Origin: Isoperla grammatica
Taxonomy: Eukaryota; Arthropoda; Insecta; Plecoptera; Perlodidae
Assembly (NCBI GenBank): GCA_945910005.1
Contig: CAMDTW010000642.1
Span: 1-64,000, forward strand
Direction: 5' to 3'
DNA length: 64,000 nt
Shown here: piece after piece, positions 1-13,400 of the stretch
Position numbering within the stretch: position 1 is the stretch's first letter
How the letters are laid out: the number at the start of each line of letters is the position of its first letter
The notes under the pieces: model-generated
Seen by the model: only the letters and a program-made list of their open reading frames with translations
What the model was told of the DNA's origin: nothing
Database searches by the model: none
Translations under genes and position numbers: made by a program

Positions 1-1127
1 GGAAACATGCGTTGTCCTGATATGTTGCATGTAGTGGCTTACATGTCACTGACTTAGCGCAGGGTTTATAAGGTACAGTCAACGTCGCATGCGAGAAAAC
101 ATGCGTTGTCCTTATATGTTGCATGAACTGGCCTTCATGTCACTGACTTAGCGCAGGGTTTATCAAGTACAGTCACCGTCACAATAGAGGAAACATGCGT
201 TGTCCTGATATGTTGCAAAACTGGCCTTCATGTCACTGACTTAGCGCAGGGTTTATCAAGTACAGTCACCGTCACAATAGAGGAAACATGCGTTGTCCTG
301 ATATGTTGCATGAACTTGCCTTCATGTCACTGACTTAGCGCAGGGTTTATCAAGTACAGTCACCGTCACAATAGAGGAAACATGCGTTGTCCTCATATAT
401 TGCATGAAGTGGCTTCTATGTCACTGACTTAGCGCAGGGTTTATCAAGTACAGTCACCGTCACAATAGAGGAAACATGCGTTGTCCTGATATGTTGCATG
501 AAGTGGCTTTCATGTCACTGACATAGCGCAGGGTTTATCAAGTACAGGTACCGTAGCAAGCGAGGAAACATGCGTTGTCCTGATATGTTGCATGAACTGG
601 CCTTCAAGTCACTGACTCAGCGCAGGGTTTATCAAGTACAGTCACCGTCACAATAGAGGAAACATGCGTTGTCCTGATATGTTGCATGAAGTGGCTTTCA
701 TGTCACTGACATAGCGCAGGGTTTATCAAGTACATTTACCGTAGCAAGCGATGAAACATGCGTTGTCCTGATATGTTGCATGAACTGGCTTGCATGTCAC
801 TGACTTAGCTCAGGGTTTATCAAGTACAGTCACCGTCACAATAGAGGAAACATGCGTTGTCCTGATATGTTGCATGAACTGGCCTTCATGTCACTGACTT
901 AGCGCAGGGTTTATCAAGTACAGTCACCGTCACAATAGAGGAAACATGCGTTGTCCTGATATGTTGCATGAAGTGGCTTTCATGTCACTGACCTAGCGCA
1001 GGGTTTATCAAGTACAGTCACCGTCACAAGCGAGGAAACATGCGTTGTTCTCATATGTTGCATGAAGTGGCTTTCATGTCACTGACTTAGCGCAGGGTTT
1101 ATCAAGTACAGTCACCGTCACCAGCGA
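1..1127 (+). repeat. Divergent left domain of the satellite (12 monomers)
   Basis: Twelve units start at 1, 95, 189, 282 and then every 94 bp to 1034. They differ from the rest in carrying many CAATAGAGG boundaries and GAACTGGCC in the middle of the unit. They also have private changes such as TACATTTACCGTAG (about 733) and ACAGGTACCGTAG (about 543). The third unit lacks one base (GTTGCAAAACTGG near 205), so it is 93 bp. I see no long-range HOR mate elsewhere in the window. It could be an older, less homogenised part of the array, possibly towards an array edge lying to the left, but the edge itself is not in view. Confidence 0.8.
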
Positions 1128-2500
1128 GGAAACATGCGTTGTCCTGATATGTTGCATGTAGTGGCTTCTATGTCACTGACTAAGCGCAGGGTTTATCAAG
1201 TACAGTCACCGTCACAAGCAAGGAAACATGCGTTGTCCTGATATGTTGCATGTAGTGGCCTTCATGTCACTGACTAAGCGCAAGGTTTATCAAGTACAGT
1301 CACCGTCACAAGCAAGGAAACATGCGTTGTCCTCATACGTTGCATGTAGTGGCTTCTATGTCACTGACTTAGCGCAGGGTTTATCAAGTACAGTCACCGT
1401 CACAAGCAAGGAAACATGCGTTGTCCTCATACGTTGCATGTAGTGGCTTCGATGTCACTGACATAGCGCAGGGTTTATCAAGTACAGTCACCGTCACAAG
1501 CAAGGAAACATGCGTTGTCCTGATATGTTGCATGGAGTGGCTTCTATGTCACTGACTTAGCGCAGGGTTTATCAAGTACAGTCACCGTCACAATAGAGGA
1601 AACGTGCGTTGTCCTCATACGTTGCATGTAGTGGCTTCTATGTCACTGACTTAGCGCAAGGTTTATCAAGTACAGTCACCGTCACAAGCAAGGAAACATG
1701 CGTTGTCCTGATATGTTGCATGTAGTGGCTCCTATGTCACTGACTTAGCGCAGGGTTTATCAAGTACAGTCACCGTCACAAGCAAGGAAACATGCGTTGT
1801 CCTGATATGTTCCATGTAGTGGCTTCTATGTCACTGACTTAGCGCAGGGTTTATCAAGTACAGTCACCGTCACAAGCAAGGAAACATGCGTTGTCCAGAT
1901 ATGTTGCATGTAGTGGCTTCTATGTCACTGACTTAGCGCAGGGTTTATCAAGTACAGTCACCGTCACAAGCAAGGAAACATGCGTTGTCCTGATATGTTG
2001 CATGTAGTGGCTTCTATGTCACTGACTTAGCGCAAGGTTTATCAAGTACAGTCACCGTCACAAGCAAGGAAACACGCGTTGTCCTGATATGTTGCATGAA
2101 GTGGCTTTCATGTCACTGACTTAGCGCAGGGTTTATCAAGTACAGTCACCGTCACAAGCAAGGAAACATGCGTTGTCCTCATACGTTGCATGTAGTGGCT
2201 TCTATGTCACTGACTTAGCGCAGGGTTTATCAAGTACAGTCACCGTCACAAGCAAGGAAACATGCGTTGTCCTCATACGTTGCATGTAGTGGCTTCTATG
2301 TCATTGACTTAGCGCAGGGTTTATCAAGTACAGTCACCGTCACAAGCAAGGAAACATGCGTTGTCCTGATACGTTGCATGTAGTGCCTTCTATGTCACTG
2401 ACTTAGCGCAAGGTTTATCAAGTACAGTCACCGTCACAAGCAAGGAAACACGCGTTGTCCTGATATGTTGCATGAAGTGGCTTTCATGTCACTGACTTAG
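1128..2500 (+). repeat. Short-period satellite domain
   Basis: About 15 units, mostly of the GTAGTGGCTTCTATG type with CACAAGCAAGG boundaries. A local repeat is visible: the rare variant GGAAACACGCG occurs at about 2069 and again at about 2445, exactly 376 bp (four monomers) apart, with similar flanks. This is a small 4-monomer duplication and not part of the ~60-monomer HOR. No other feature is present. Confidence 0.75.
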
Positions 2501-5500
2501 CGCAGGGTTTATCAAGTACAGTCACCGTCACAAGCAAGGAAACATGCGTTGTCCTCATACGTTGCATGTAGTGGCTTCTATGTCACTGACTAAGCGCAAG
2601 GTTAATCAAGTACAGTCACCGTCACAATAGAGGAAACATGCGTTGTCCTGATATGTTGCATGTAGTGGCTTTCATGTCACTGACTTAGCGCAGGGTTTAT
2701 CAAGTACAGTCACCGTCACAAGCAAGGAAACATGCGTTGTCCTGATATGTTGCATGTAGTGGCTTCTATGTCACTGACTTAGCGCAGGGTTTATCAAGTA
2801 CAGTCACCGTCACAAGCGAGGAAACATGCGTTGTCCTGATATGTTGCATGTAGTGGCTTCTATGTCACTGACTTAGCGACGGGTTTATCAAGTACAGTCA
2901 CCGTCACAAGCCAGGAAACATGCGTTGTCCTGATACGTTGCATGTAGTTGCCTTCATGTCACTGACTTAGCGCAGGGTTTATCAAGTACAGTCACCGTCA
3001 CAATAGAGAAAACATGCGTTGTCCTGATACGTTGCATGTAGTGGCTTCTATGTCACTGACTTAGCGCAGGGTTTATCAAGTGCAGTCACCGTCACAAGCG
3101 AGGAAACATGCGTTGTTCTGATATGTTGCATGTAGTGGCTTCTATGTCACTGACTTAGCCAAGGGTTTATCAAGTACAGTCACCGTCACAATAGAGGAAA
3201 CATGCGTTGTCCTGATACGTTGCATGTAGTGGCTTCTATGGCACTGGCTTAGCGCAGGGTTTATCAAGTACAGTCACCGTCACAAGCAAGTAAACATGCG
3301 TTGTGCTGATACGTTGCATGTAGTGGCTTTCATGTCACTGACTTAGCGCAGGGTTTATCAAGTACAGTCACCGTCACAAGCAAGGAAACATGCGTTGTCC
3401 TGATACGTTGCATGTAGTGGCTTCTATGTCACTGACTTAGCGCAGGGTTTATCAAGTACAGTCACCGTCACAATAGAGAAAACATGCGTTGTCCTGATAC
3501 GTTGCATGTAGTGGCTTCTATGTCACTGACTTAGCGCAGGGTTTATCAAGTACAGTCACCGTCACAAGCAAGGAAACATGCGTTGTCCTCATACGTTGCA
3601 TGTAGTGGCTTCTATGTCACTTACTTAGCGCAGGGTTTATCAAGTACAGTCACCGTCACAAGCGAGGAAACATGCGTTGTCCTGATATGTTGCATCTAGT
3701 AGCTTCTATGTCACTGACTAAGCGCAGGGTTTATCAAGTACAGTCACCGTCACAAGCAAGGAAACATGCGTTGTTCTGATATGTTGCATGTAGTGGCCTT
3801 CATGTCACTGACTTAGCGCAAGGTTTATCAAGTACAGTCACCGTCACTAGCAAGGAAACATGCGTTGTCCTGATATGTTGCATGTAGTGGCTTCTATGTC
3901 ACTGACTTAGCGCAGGGTTTATCAAGTACAGTCACCGTCACAAGCAAGGAAACATGCGTTATCCTCATACGTTGCATGTAGTGGCTTCTATGTCACTGAC
4001 TTAGCGCAGGGTTTATCAAGTACAGTCACCGTCACAAGCAAGGAAACATGCGTTGTCCTGATATGTTGCATGAAGTGGCTTCTATGTCACTGACTTTGCG
4101 CAGGGTTTATCAAGTACAGTCACCGTCACAAGCAAGAAAACATGCGTTGTCCTGATATGTTGCATGTAGTGGCTTCTATGTCACTGACTTAGCGCAGGGT
4201 TTATCAAGTACAGTCACCGTCACAAGCGAGGAAACATGCGTTGTCCTCATACGTTGCATGTAGTGGCTTCTATGTCACTGACTTAGCGCAGGGTTTATCA
4301 AGTACAGTCACCGTCACAAGCAAGGAAACATTCGTTGTCCTGATATGTTGCAAGTTGTGGCTTCTATGTCACTGACTTAGCGCAGGGTTTATCAAGTACA
4401 GTCGCCGTCACAAAAGAGGAAACATGGGTTGTCCTGATATGTTGCATGAAGTGGCTTCTATGTCACTGACTTAGCGCAGGGTTTATCAAGTACAGTCACC
4501 GTCACAATAGAGGAAACATGCGTTGTCCTGATATGTTGCATGTAGTGGCTTTCATGTCACTGACTTAGCGCAGGGTTTATCAAGTACAGTCACCGTCACA
4601 AGCGAGGAAACATGGGTTGTTCTGATATGTTGCATGTAGTGGCTTCTATGTCACTGACTTAGCCCAGGGTTTATCAAGTACAGTCACCGTCACAATAGAG
4701 GAAACATGCGTCGTCCTGATACGTTGCATGTATTGGCTTCTATGTCACTGACTTAGCGCAGGGTTTATCAAGTACAGTCACCGTCACAAGCAAGTAAACA
4801 TGCGTTGTGCTGATACGTTGCATGTAGTGACTTTCATGTCATTGACTTAGCGCAGGGTTTATCAAGTACAGTCACCGTCACAAGCAAGGAAACATGCATT
4901 GTCCTGATACGTTTCATGTAGTGGCTTCTATGTCACTGACTTAGCGCAGGGTTTATCAAGTACAGTCACCGTCACAATAGAGAAAACATGCGTTGTCCTG
5001 ATACGTTGCATGTAGTGGCTTCTATGTCACTGACTTAGCGCAGGGTTTATCAAGTACAGTCACCGTCACAAACAAGGAAACATGCGTTGTCCTCATACGT
5101 TGCATGTAGTGGCTTCTATGTCACTGACTTAGCGCAGGGTTTATCAAGTAAAGTCACCGTCACAAGCGAGGAAACATGCGTTGTCCTCATACGTTTCATG
5201 TAGTGGCTTCTATGTCACTGACTTAGCGCAAGGTTTATCAAGTACAGTCACCTTCACAAGTGAGGAAACATGAGTTGTCCTCATATTTTGCATGAAGTGG
5301 CTTTCATGTCATTGACTCAGCGCAGGGTTTATCAAGTACAGTCACCTTCACAAGCGAGGAAACATGCGTTGTTCTCATATGTTGCATGAAGTGGCTTTCA
5401 TGTCACTGACTTAGCGCAGGGTTTATCAAGTACAGTCACCGTCACAAGCGAGGAAACATGCGTTGTCCTCATACGTTGCATGTAGTGGCTTCTATGTCAC

Positions 5501-8500
5501 TAACTTAGCGCAGGGTTTATCAAGTACAGTCACCTTCACAAGCGAGGAAACATGCGTTGTTCTCATATGTTGCATGAAGTGGCTTTCTTGTCACTGACTA
5601 AGCGCAGGGTTAATCAAGTACAGTCACCGTCACAAGCGAGGAAACATGCGTTGTTCTCATATGTTGCATTGAGTGACTTTCATGTCACTGACTTAGCGCA
5701 AAGTTTATCAAGTACAGTCACCGTCACAAGCAAGGAAACATGCGTTGTCCTGATATGTTGCATGTAGTGGCTTCTATGTCACTGACATAGCGCAGGGTTT
5801 ATCAAGTACAGTCACCGTCACAAGCGAGGAAACATGCGTTGTCCTCATATGTTGCATAAAGTGGCTTCAATGTCACTGACTTAGCGCAAGGTTTATCAAG
5901 TACAGTCACCTTCACAAGCGAGGACACATGCGTTGTTCTCATATGTTGCATGAAGTGGCTTTCATGTCACTGACTTAGCGGAGGGTTTATCAAGTACAGT
6001 CACCGTCACAAGCGAGGAAACATGCGTTGTTCTCATATGTTGCATGAAGTGGCTTTCATGTCACTGACTTAGCGCAGAGTTTATCAAGTACAGTCACCGT
6101 CACAAGCAAGGAAACATGCGTTGTCCTGATATGTTGCATGTAGTAGCTTCTATGTAACTGACTAAGCGCAGGGTTTATCAAGTACAGTCACCGTCACAAG
6201 CAAGGAAACATGCGTTGTCCTGATATGTTGCATGTAGTGGCCTTCATGTCACTGACTTAGCGCAAGGTTTATCAAGTACAGTCACCGTCACAAGCAAGGA
6301 AACATGCGTTATCCTGATATGTTGCATGAAGTGGCTTCTATGTCACTTACTTAGCGCAGGGTTTATCAAGTACAGTCACCGTCACAAGCAAGGAAACATG
6401 CGTTGTCCTCATATGTTGCATGTAGTGGCTTCTATGTCACTGACTTAGCGCAGGGTTTATCAAGTACAGTCACCGTCACAAGCAAGGAAACATGCGTTGT
6501 CCTCATACGTTGCATGTAGTGGCTTCTATGTCACTGACATAGCGCAGGGTTTATCAAGTACAGTCACCGTCGCAAGCAAGGAAACATGCGTTGTCCTGAT
6601 ATGTTGCATGTAGTGGCTTCTATGTCAAGGAATAAGCGCAGGGTTTATCAAGTACAGTCACCGTCACAAGCGAGGAAACATGCGTTGTCCTCATATTTTG
6701 CATGTAGTGGCTTCTATGTCACTGACTTAGCGCAGGGTTTATCAAGTACAGTCACCTTCACAAGCGAGGAAACATGCGTTGTTCTCATATGTTGCATGAA
6801 GTGGCTTTCATGTCACTGACTTAGCGCAGGGTTTATCAAGTACAGTCACCGTCACAATAGAGGAAACATGCGTTGTTCTCATATGTTGCATGAAGTGGCT
6901 TTCATGTCACTGACTTAGCGCAGGGTTTATCAAGTACAGTCACCGTCACAAGCAAGGAAACATGCGTTGTCCTGATATGTTGCATGAAGTAGCTTCTATG
7001 TCACTGACTTAGCGCAGGGTTTATCAAGTACAGTCACCGTCACAAGCAAGGAAACATGCGTTGTCCTCATATGTTGCATGTAGTGGCTTCTATGTCACTG
7101 ACTTACCGCAGGGTTGATCAAGTACAGTCACCTTCACAAGCGAGGAAACATGCGTTGTTCTCATATGTTGCATGAAGTGGCTTTCATGTCACTGACTTAG
7201 CGCATGGTTTATCAAGTACAGTCACCGTCACAAGCGAGGAAACATGCGTTGTTCTCATATGTTGCATGAAGTGGCTTTCATGTCACTGACTTAGCGCAGG
7301 GTTTATCAAGTACAGTCACCGTCACAAGCAAGGAAACATGCGTTGTCCTGATATGTTGCATGTTGTGGCTTCTATGTCACAGACTAAGCGCAGGGTTTAT
7401 CAAGTACAGTCACCGTCACAAGCAAGGAAACATGCGTTGTCCTGATATGTTGCATGTAGTGGCCTTCATGTCACTGACTTAGCGCAAGGTTTATCAAGTA
7501 AAGTCACCGTCACAAGCAAGGAAACATGCGTTGTCCTGATATGTTGCATGTAGTGGCTTCTATGTCACTGACTTAGCGCAGGGTTTATCAAGTACAGTCA
7601 CCGTCACAAGCAAGGAAACATGCGTTGTCCTTATACGTTGCATGAAGTGGCTTCTATGTCACTGACTTAGCGCAAGGTTTATCAAGTACACCGTCACAAG
7701 CAAGGAAACATGCGTTGTCCTGATATGTTGCATATAGTGGCTTCTATGTCACTGACTAAGCGCAGGGTTTATCAAGTACAGTCACCGTCACAATAGATAA
7801 AACAAGCGTTGTCCTCATACGTTGCATGTAGTGGCTTCTATGTCACTGACTTAGCTCAGGGTTTATCAAGTACAGTCACCGTCACAAGCGAGGAAACATG
7901 CGTTGTTCTGATATGTTGCATGTAGTGGCTTTCATGTCACTGACTTAGCTCAGGGTTTATCAAGTACAGTCACCGTTTCAAGCGTGGAAAAATGCGTTGT
8001 CCTCATATGTTGCATGTAGTAGCTTCTATGTCACTGACTTAGCGCAGGGTTTATCAAGTACAGTCACCGTCACAAGCAAGAAAACATGCGTTGTCCTCAT
8101 ACGTTGCATGTAGTGGCTTCTATGTCACTGACTTAGCGCAGGGTTTATCAAGTACAGTCACCGTCACAAGCAAGGAAACATGCGTTGTCCTCATACGTTG
8201 CATGTAGTGGCTTCTATGTCACTGACTTAGCGCAGGGTTTATCAAGTACAGTCACCGTCACAAGCAAGGAAACATGCGTTGTCCTGATACGTTGCATGTA
8301 GTGGCTTTCATGTCACTGACTTAGCGCAGGGTTTATCAAGTACAGTCACCGTCACAAGCAAGGAAACATGCGTTGTCCTAATACGTCGCATGTAGTGGCT
8401 TTCATGTCACTGACTTAGCGCAGGGTTTATCAAGTACAGTGTCCGTCACAAGCAAGGAAACATGAGTAGTCCTGATATGTTGCATGTAGTGGCTTCTATG

Positions 8501-8770
8501 TCACTGACTTAGCGCAAGGTTTATTAAGTACAGTCACCGTCACAAGCGAGGAAACATGCGGTGTCCTGATACGTTGCATGTAGTGGCTTTCATGTCACTG
8601 ACTTAGTGCAGGGTTTATCAATTACAGTCACCGTCACAAGCAAGAAAACATGCGTTGTCCTGATATGTTGCATGTAGTGGCTTCTATGTCACTGACTAAG
8701 CGCAGGGTTTATCAAGTACAGTCATTGTCACAAGCGAGGAAACATGCGTTGTCCTCATATGTTGCATAAA
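2501..8770 (+). repeat. HOR block A, copy 1
   Basis: This block repeats at 10482-16376. In the first part the offset is 7,982 bp (85 monomers less two 4-bp deletions); for example GCGACGGG near 2876 recurs near 10858. From about 5340 the offset becomes 7,606 bp, and CATTGTCA at 8723 recurs at 16329. The change of offset is exactly 376 bp, so the second copy has lost four monomers. The block contains a D segment (4324-4981), the ACCGCAGGGTTGATC variant near 7107 and the first 90-bp monomer (7614-7703). Shared rare variants in the same order are the evidence for copying. Confidence 0.88.
4324..4981 (+). repeat. D segment, copy in A1 (7 monomers)
   Basis: Seven consecutive monomers form a recognisable ordered set. 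They begin with the GTCGCCGTCACAAAAGAGG boundary (4401), followed by ATGGGTTG, a CAATAGAGG boundary, TTAGCCCAGGG, ATGCGTCGTCC, AGTAAACATGCGTTGTGC and finally ATGCATTGTCC with ACGTTTCATG. The same order occurs at 12306, 17374, 20850 and 42901, and in expanded form at 39240. The complete set is absent from blocks B2 and C, so it marks one HOR subtype. Confidence 0.85.
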
Positions 8771-9489
8771 GTGGCTTCAATGTCACTGACTTAGCGCAAG
8801 GTTTATCAAGTACAGTCACCTTCACAAGCGAGGACACATGCGTTGTTCTCATATGTTGCATGAAGTGGCTTTCATGTCACTGACTTAGCGCAGGGTTTAT
8901 CAAGTACAGTCACCGTCACAAGCGAGGAAACATGCGTTGTTCTCATAAGTTGCATGAAGTGGCTTTCATGTCACTGACTTAGCGCAGGGTTTATCAAGTA
9001 CAGTCACCGTCACAAGCAAGGAAACATGCGTTGTCCTGATATGTTGCATGTAGTAGCTTCTATGTAACTGACTAAGCGCAGTGTTTATCAAGTACAGTCA
9101 CCGTCACATGCAAGGAAACATGCGTTGTCCTGATATGTTGCATGTAGTGGCCTTCATGTCACTGACTTAGCGCAAGGTTTATCAAGTACAGTCACCGTCA
9201 CAAGCAAGGAAACATGCGTTATCCTGATATGTTGCATGAAGTGGCTTCTATGTCACTTACTTAGCGCAGGGTTTATCAAGTACAGTCACCGTCACAAGCA
9301 AGGAAACATGCGTTGTCCTGATATGTTGCATGTAGTGGCCTTCATGTCACTGACTTAGCGCAAGGTTTATCGAGTAAAGTCACCGTCACAAGCAAGGAAA
9401 CATGCGTTGTCCTGATATGTTGCATGTAGTGGCTTCTATGTCACCTACTTAGCGCAGGGTTTATCAAGTACAGTCACCGTCACAAGCAA
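7614..9489 (+). repeat. 20-monomer module (1,876 bp), in A1
   Basis: The module runs from one 90-bp monomer (7614-7703) to the next (9490-9579). The contracted monomers read GTACACCGTC in place of GTACAGTCACCGTC. Inside, in order, are GTTTCAAGCGTGGAAAAATG, CTAATACGTCGC, CAGTGTCCGTC, ATGAGTAGTCC, ATGCGGTGTCC, TTAGTGCAGGG, CATAAAGTGG, GAGGACACATG, CTCATAAGTTG, TATGTAACTGAC and ATGCGTTATCC. The length of 1,876 is 20 x 94 minus 4. The same module recurs at 24044, 29675, 35489, 46095 and 59421. Confidence 0.9.
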
Positions 9490-10481
9490 GGAAACATGCG
9501 TTGTCCTCAAACGTTGCATGAAGTAACTTCTATGTCACTGACTTAGCGCAAGGTTTATCAAGTACACCGTCACAAGCAAGGAAACATGCGTTGTCCTGAT
9601 ATGTTGCATATAGTGGCTTCTATGTCACTGACTAAGCGCAGGGTTTATCAAGTACAGTCACCGTCACAATAGAGAAAACATGCGTTGTCCTCATACGTTG
9701 CATCTAGTGGCTTCTATGTCACTGACTTAGCTCAGGGTTTATCAAGTACAGTCACCGTCACAAGCGAGGAAACATGCGTTGTTCTGATATGTTGCATGTA
9801 GTGGCTTTCATGTCACTGACTTAGCTCAGGGTTTATCAAGTACAGTCACCGTTTCAAGCGTGGAAAAATGCGTTGTCCTCATATGTTGCATGTAGTAGCT
9901 TCTATGTCACTGACTTAGCGCAGGGTTTATCAAGTACAGTCACCGTCACAAGCAAGGAAACATGCGTTGTCCTCATACGTTGCATGTAGTGGCTTCTATG
10001 TCACTGACTTAGCGCAGGGTTTATCAAGTACAGTCACCGTCACAAGCAAGGAAACATGCGTTGTCCTGATATGTTGCATGTAGTGGCTTCTATGTCACTG
10101 ACATAGCGCAGGGTTTATCAAGTACAGTCACCGTCCCAAGCAAGGAAACATGCGTTATCCTCATACGTTGCATGTAGTGGCTTCTATGTCACTGACTTAG
10201 CGCAGGGTTTATCAAGTACAGTCACCGTCACAAGCAAGGAAACATGCGTTGTCATGATATGTTGCATGAAGTGGCTTCTATGTCACTGACTTTGCGCAGG
10301 GTTTATCAAGTACAGTCACCGTCACAAGCAAGAAAACATGCGTTGTCCTGATATGTTGCATGTAGTGGCTTCTATGTCACTGACTTAGCGCAGGGTTTAT
10401 CAAGTACAGTCACCGTCACAAGCGAGGAAACATGCGTTGTCCTCATACGTTGCATGTAGTGGCTTCTATGTCACTGACTTA
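8771..10481 (+). repeat. Satellite stretch joining A1 to A2
   Basis: Ordinary 94-bp monomers. It holds the end of the 20-monomer module, the second 90-bp monomer (9490-9579) and the start of a second module (GTTTCAAGCG near 9848). The second module does not continue through its CTAATACG units. It passes instead into ATGCGTTATCCTCATACG (about 10147) and ACTTTGCGCAGGG (about 10290) monomers, which elsewhere precede D segments (as at 42530-42900). No gene or foreign sequence is present. Confidence 0.8.
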
Positions 10482-13400
10482 GCGCAGGGTTTATCAAGTA
10501 CAGTCACCGTCACAAGCAAGGAAACATGCGTTGTCCTCATACGTTGCATGTAGTGGCTTCTATGTCACTGACTAAGCGCAAGGTTAATCAAGTACAGTCA
10601 CCGTCACAATAGAGGAAACATGCGTTGTCCTGATATGTTGCATGTAGTGGCTTTCATGTCACTGACTTAGCGCAGGGTTTATCAAGTACAGTCACCGTCA
10701 CAAGCAAGGAAACATGCGTTGTCCTGATATGTTGCATGTAGTGGCTTCTATGTCACTGACTTAGCGCAGGGTTTATCAAGTACAGTCACCGTCACAAGCG
10801 AGGAAACATGCGTTGTCCTGATATGTTGCATGTAGTGGCTTCTATGTCACTGACTTAGCGACGGGTTTATCAAGTACAGTCACCGTCACAAGCCAGGAAA
10901 CATGCGTTGTCCTGATACGTTGCATGTAGTTGCCTTCATGTCACTGACTTAGCGCAGGGTTTATCAAGTACAGTCACCGTCACAATAGAGAAAACATGCG
11001 TTGTCCTGATACGTTGCATGTAGTGGCTTCTATGTCACTGACTTAGCGCAGGGTTTATCAAGTGCAGTCACCGTCACAAGCGAGGAAACATGCGTTGTTC
11101 TGATATGTTGCATGTAGTGGCTTCTATGTCACTGACTTAGCCCAGGGTTTATCAAGTACAGTCACCGTCACAATAGAGGAAACATGCGTTGTCCTGATAC
11201 GTTGCATGTAGTGGCTTCTATGGCACTGGCTTAGCGCAGGGTTTATCAAGTACAGTCACCGTCACAAGCAAGTAAACATGCGTTGTGCTGATACGTTGCA
11301 TGTAGTGGCTTTCATGTCACTGACTTAGCGCAGGGTTTATCAAGTACAGTCACCGTCACAAGCAAGAAAACATGCGTTGTCCTGATACGTTGCATGTAGT
11401 GGCTTCTATGTCACTGACTTAGCGCAGGGTTTATCAAGTACAGTCACCGTCACAATAGAGAAAACATGCGTTGTCCTGATACGTTGCATGTAGTGGCTTC
11501 TATGTCACTGACTTAGCGCAGGGTTTATCAAGTACAGTCACCGTCACAAGCAAGGAAACATGCGTTGTCCTCATACGTTGCATGAAGTGGCTTCTATGTC
11601 ACTTACTTAGCGCAGGGTTTATCAAGTACAGTCACCGTCACAAGCGAGGAAACATGCGTTGTCCTGATATGTTGCATCTAGTAGCTTCTATGTCACTGAC
11701 TAAGCGCAGGGTTTATCAAGTACAGTCACCGTCACAAGCAAGGAAACATGCGTTGTCCTGATATGTTGCATGTAGTGGCCTTCATGTCACTGACTAAGCG
11801 CAAGGTTTATCAAGTACAGTCACCGTCACTAGCAAGGAAACATGCGTTGTCCTGATATGTTGCATGTAGTGGCTTCTATGTCACTGACTTAGCGCAGGGT
11901 TTATCAAGTACAGTCACCGTCACAAGCAAGGAAACATGCGTTATCCTCATACGTTGCATGTAGTGGCTTCTATGTCACTGACTTAGCGCAGGGTTTATCA
12001 AGTACAGTCACCGTCACAAGCAAGGAAACATGCGTTGTCCTGATATGTTGCATGAAGTGGCTTCTATGTCACTGACTTTGCGCAGGGTTTATCAAGTACA
12101 GTCACCGTCACAAGCAAGAAAACATGCGTTGTCCTGATATGTTGCATGTAGTGGCTTCTATGTCACTGACTTAGCGCAGGGTTTATCAAGTACAGTCACC
12201 GTCACAAGCGAGGAAACATGCGTTGTCCTCATACGTTGCATGTAGTGGCTTCTATGTCACTGACTTAGCGCAGGGTTTATCAAGTACAGTCACCGTCACA
12301 AGCAAGGAAACATTCGTTGTCCTGATATGTTGCATGTTGTGGCTTCTATGTCACTGACTTAGCGCAGGGTTTATCAAGTACAGTCGCCGTCACAAAAGAG
12401 GAAACATGGGTTGTCCTGATATGTTGCATGAAGTGGCTTCTATGTCACTGACTTAGCGCAGGGTTTATCAAGTACAGTCACCGTCACAATAGAGGAAACA
12501 TGCGTTGTCCTGATATGTTGCATGTAGTGGCTTTCATGTCACTGACTTAGCGCAGGGTTTATCAAGTACAGTCACCGTCACAAGCGAGGAAACATGGGTT
12601 GTTCTGATATGTTGCATGTTGTGGCTTCTATGTCACTGACTTAGCCCAGGGTTTATCAAGTACAGTCACCGTCACAATAGAGGAAACATGCGTCGTCCTG
12701 ATACGTTGCATGTATTGGCTTCTATGTCACTGACTTAGCGCAGGGTTTATCAAGTACAGTCACCGTCACAAGCAAGTAAACATGCGTTGTGCTGATACGT
12801 TGCATGTAGTGGCTTTCATGTCACTGACTTAGCGCAGGGTTTATCAAGTACAGTCACCGTCACAAGCAAGGAAACATGCATTGTCCTGATACGTTTCATG
12901 TAGTGGCTTCTATGTCACTGACTTAGCGCAGGGTTTATCAAGTACAGTCACCTTCACAAGCGAGGAAACATGCGTTGTTCTCATATGTTGCATGAAGTGG
13001 CTTTCATGTCACTGACTTAGCGCAGGGTTTATCAAGTACAGTCACCGTCACAAGCGAGGAAACATGCGTTGTCCTCATACGTTGCATGTAGTGGCTTCTA
13101 TGTCACTAACTTAGCGCAGGGTTTATCAAGTACAGTCACCTTCACAAGCGAGGAAACATGCGTTGTTCTCATATGTTGCATGAAGTGGCTTTCTTGTCAC
13201 TGACTAAGCGCAGGGTTAATCAAGTACAGTCACCGTCACAAGCGAGGAAACATGCGTTGTTCTCATATGTTGCATTGAGTGACTTTCATGTCACTGACTT
13301 AGCGCAAAGTTTATCAAGTACAGTCACCGTCACAAGCAAGGAAACATGCGTTGTCCTGATATGTTGCATGTAGTGGCTTCTATGTCACTGACAAAGCGCA

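Noticed and set aside
54..75. RNA polymerase III A-box/B-box pair (tRNA-derived origin)
   Set aside because: TAGCGCAGGGT is close to an A-box and GATCAAGTA variants are near a B-box, but each misses a key base. They are only about a dozen bases apart, too close for an internal promoter.
4318..4340. Possible CENP-B box
   Set aside because: Units with ATTCGTTGTCC (about 4330, 12312, 63932) resemble the start of the box but lack the required A and the CGGG part. The normal unit has no TTCG at all.
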